DNA of 5,592 nucleotides from CAYJIX01 sp964370375 (GTDB taxonomy: Bacteria > Desulfobacterota > Desulfovibrionia > Desulfovibrionales > Desulfovibrionaceae). The notes under the pieces were generated by a model, which was not told where the DNA came from, did no database searches, and saw only the letters and a list, made by a program, of their open reading frames with translations. A program made the position numbers and the translations under genes. Location: contig CAYJIX010000097.1 in assembly GCA_964370375.1 (NCBI GenBank), forward strand, positions 1 to 5,592, read 5' to 3'. Below are positions 5,177 to 5,592 of this stretch, piece after piece; position 1 is the stretch's first letter, and each line of letters opens with the position of its first letter.

Positions 5177-5544
5177 TGTTATGTGTGATTTTGTGCCACT
5201 GCTGTACCACTTGTTTTTGTTTTACTAGTTTAAGGCATTGTTTTATTAAACTTTTATGCTTTGCGTGTTCTATGGGGGCAAATAAGATCAGGTATAAGCT
5301 TTCTAACGGTTAGTTTTTTCATGTAAAGAGCACAATAAAATGTCACAGGCTCCATTTTCAACCATTTTTTTCTAACAACAAAGCCCACGAACACGCAAAC
5401 GGTACTTCTTAAAATTCTTACATTCATAAGCTGACGCTGGATAGCACGCCCTTCAGCTTTTACAAGAGCTTCTTTACAGTTTACTTTTTTTCCAGTAAGC
5501 CGAAGGGTAGCAAAAGAGGTTTACTTTTATAAAACAGGTGACCT
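5177..5544. other. AT-rich intergenic region without a convincing gene
   Basis: No ORF here has both a ribosome-binding site and a recognisable product. Visible structures are weak. An 11-bp inverted repeat TTTGCGTGTTC/GAACACGCAAA lies at 5260-5270 and 5389-5399. A 7-bp hairpin AAGCTGA/TCAGCTT at 5428-5459 ends in four T. TATAAA at 5528-5533 could be a -10 for the gene starting at 5558, but it has no clear -35. The minus strand is open from about 5517 to 5254 without a stop, which may be a decayed gene. The part next to the tRNA terminator (about 5180-5215) could be a trace of an integrated element. Confidence 0.5.
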
Positions 5545-5557
5545 AAGGAATTATTTC

Positions 5558-5592
5558 ATGAAATCTTCAGGTGCTAAACTTCTGGCTATAAT
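5558..5592 (+). CDS. Start of an unidentified gene (partial, cut by window end)
   Basis: ATG 5558 is preceded at 7 nt by AAGGAA (5545-5550) and begins MKSSGAKLLAI before the window ends. The Lys followed by a short hydrophobic start would fit an exported or membrane protein, but 11 residues are too few to say. It is called mainly on its good ribosome-binding site and open frame. Confidence 0.5.
   Translation, partial: MKSSGAKLLAI

Overview
The window looks like chromosomal DNA of a Gram-negative bacterium with moderate GC content. A sulfate-reducer-like Desulfobacterota (Desulfovibrio relative) is a tentative guess, based on the overall feel of the genes, the intergenic repeat style and a tRNA with encoded CCA. 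Nothing in the sequence proves the lineage.

The window is dominated by two copies of one genetic module, at about 14-1780 and 3059-4828. In each copy the order is: a TTGACA promoter; a very short ORF (28 or 30 codons) loaded with consecutive Phe and Tyr codons; a set of mutually exclusive RNA helices ending in a GC-rich hairpin with a run of T; a full-length 12-13 TM sodium:solute symporter (SSS family) gene; and a strong intrinsic terminator. The small ORFs (72-158 and 3114-3206) read as leader peptides of classical ribosome-mediated transcription attenuators, like pheL. All three alternative pairings (1:2, 2:3, 3:4) can be drawn in both copies, and a base change in one arm of the antiterminator is compensated in the other arm between copies. 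The inference is that both symporters are made when charged tRNA-Phe and/or tRNA-Tyr runs short, so they are probably importers of Phe, Tyr or closely related aromatic compounds. The first leader has a mixed Phe/Tyr run and the second a mostly Phe run, so the two paralogues may respond to different amino acids.

Between the modules lie two adjacent, related MITE-like repeats with imperfect terminal inverted repeats (1852-1985 and 1989-2192). A convergent GNAT-family acetyltransferase (2810-2181, minus strand) has its last three codons and stop inside the second repeat. A divergent intergenic region follows, with a 19-bp tandem repeat (2918-2955).

After the second symporter comes an AT-rich spacer (4829-5016) in which nothing was recognised. 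Next are a promoter, a tRNA-Pro(GGG) gene with encoded CCA (5057-5133) and its terminator. About 370 nt of AT-rich, apparently non-coding DNA follows, possibly holding the worn remnant of an element integrated at the tRNA. The window closes with the first 11 codons of a further plus-strand gene (5558).
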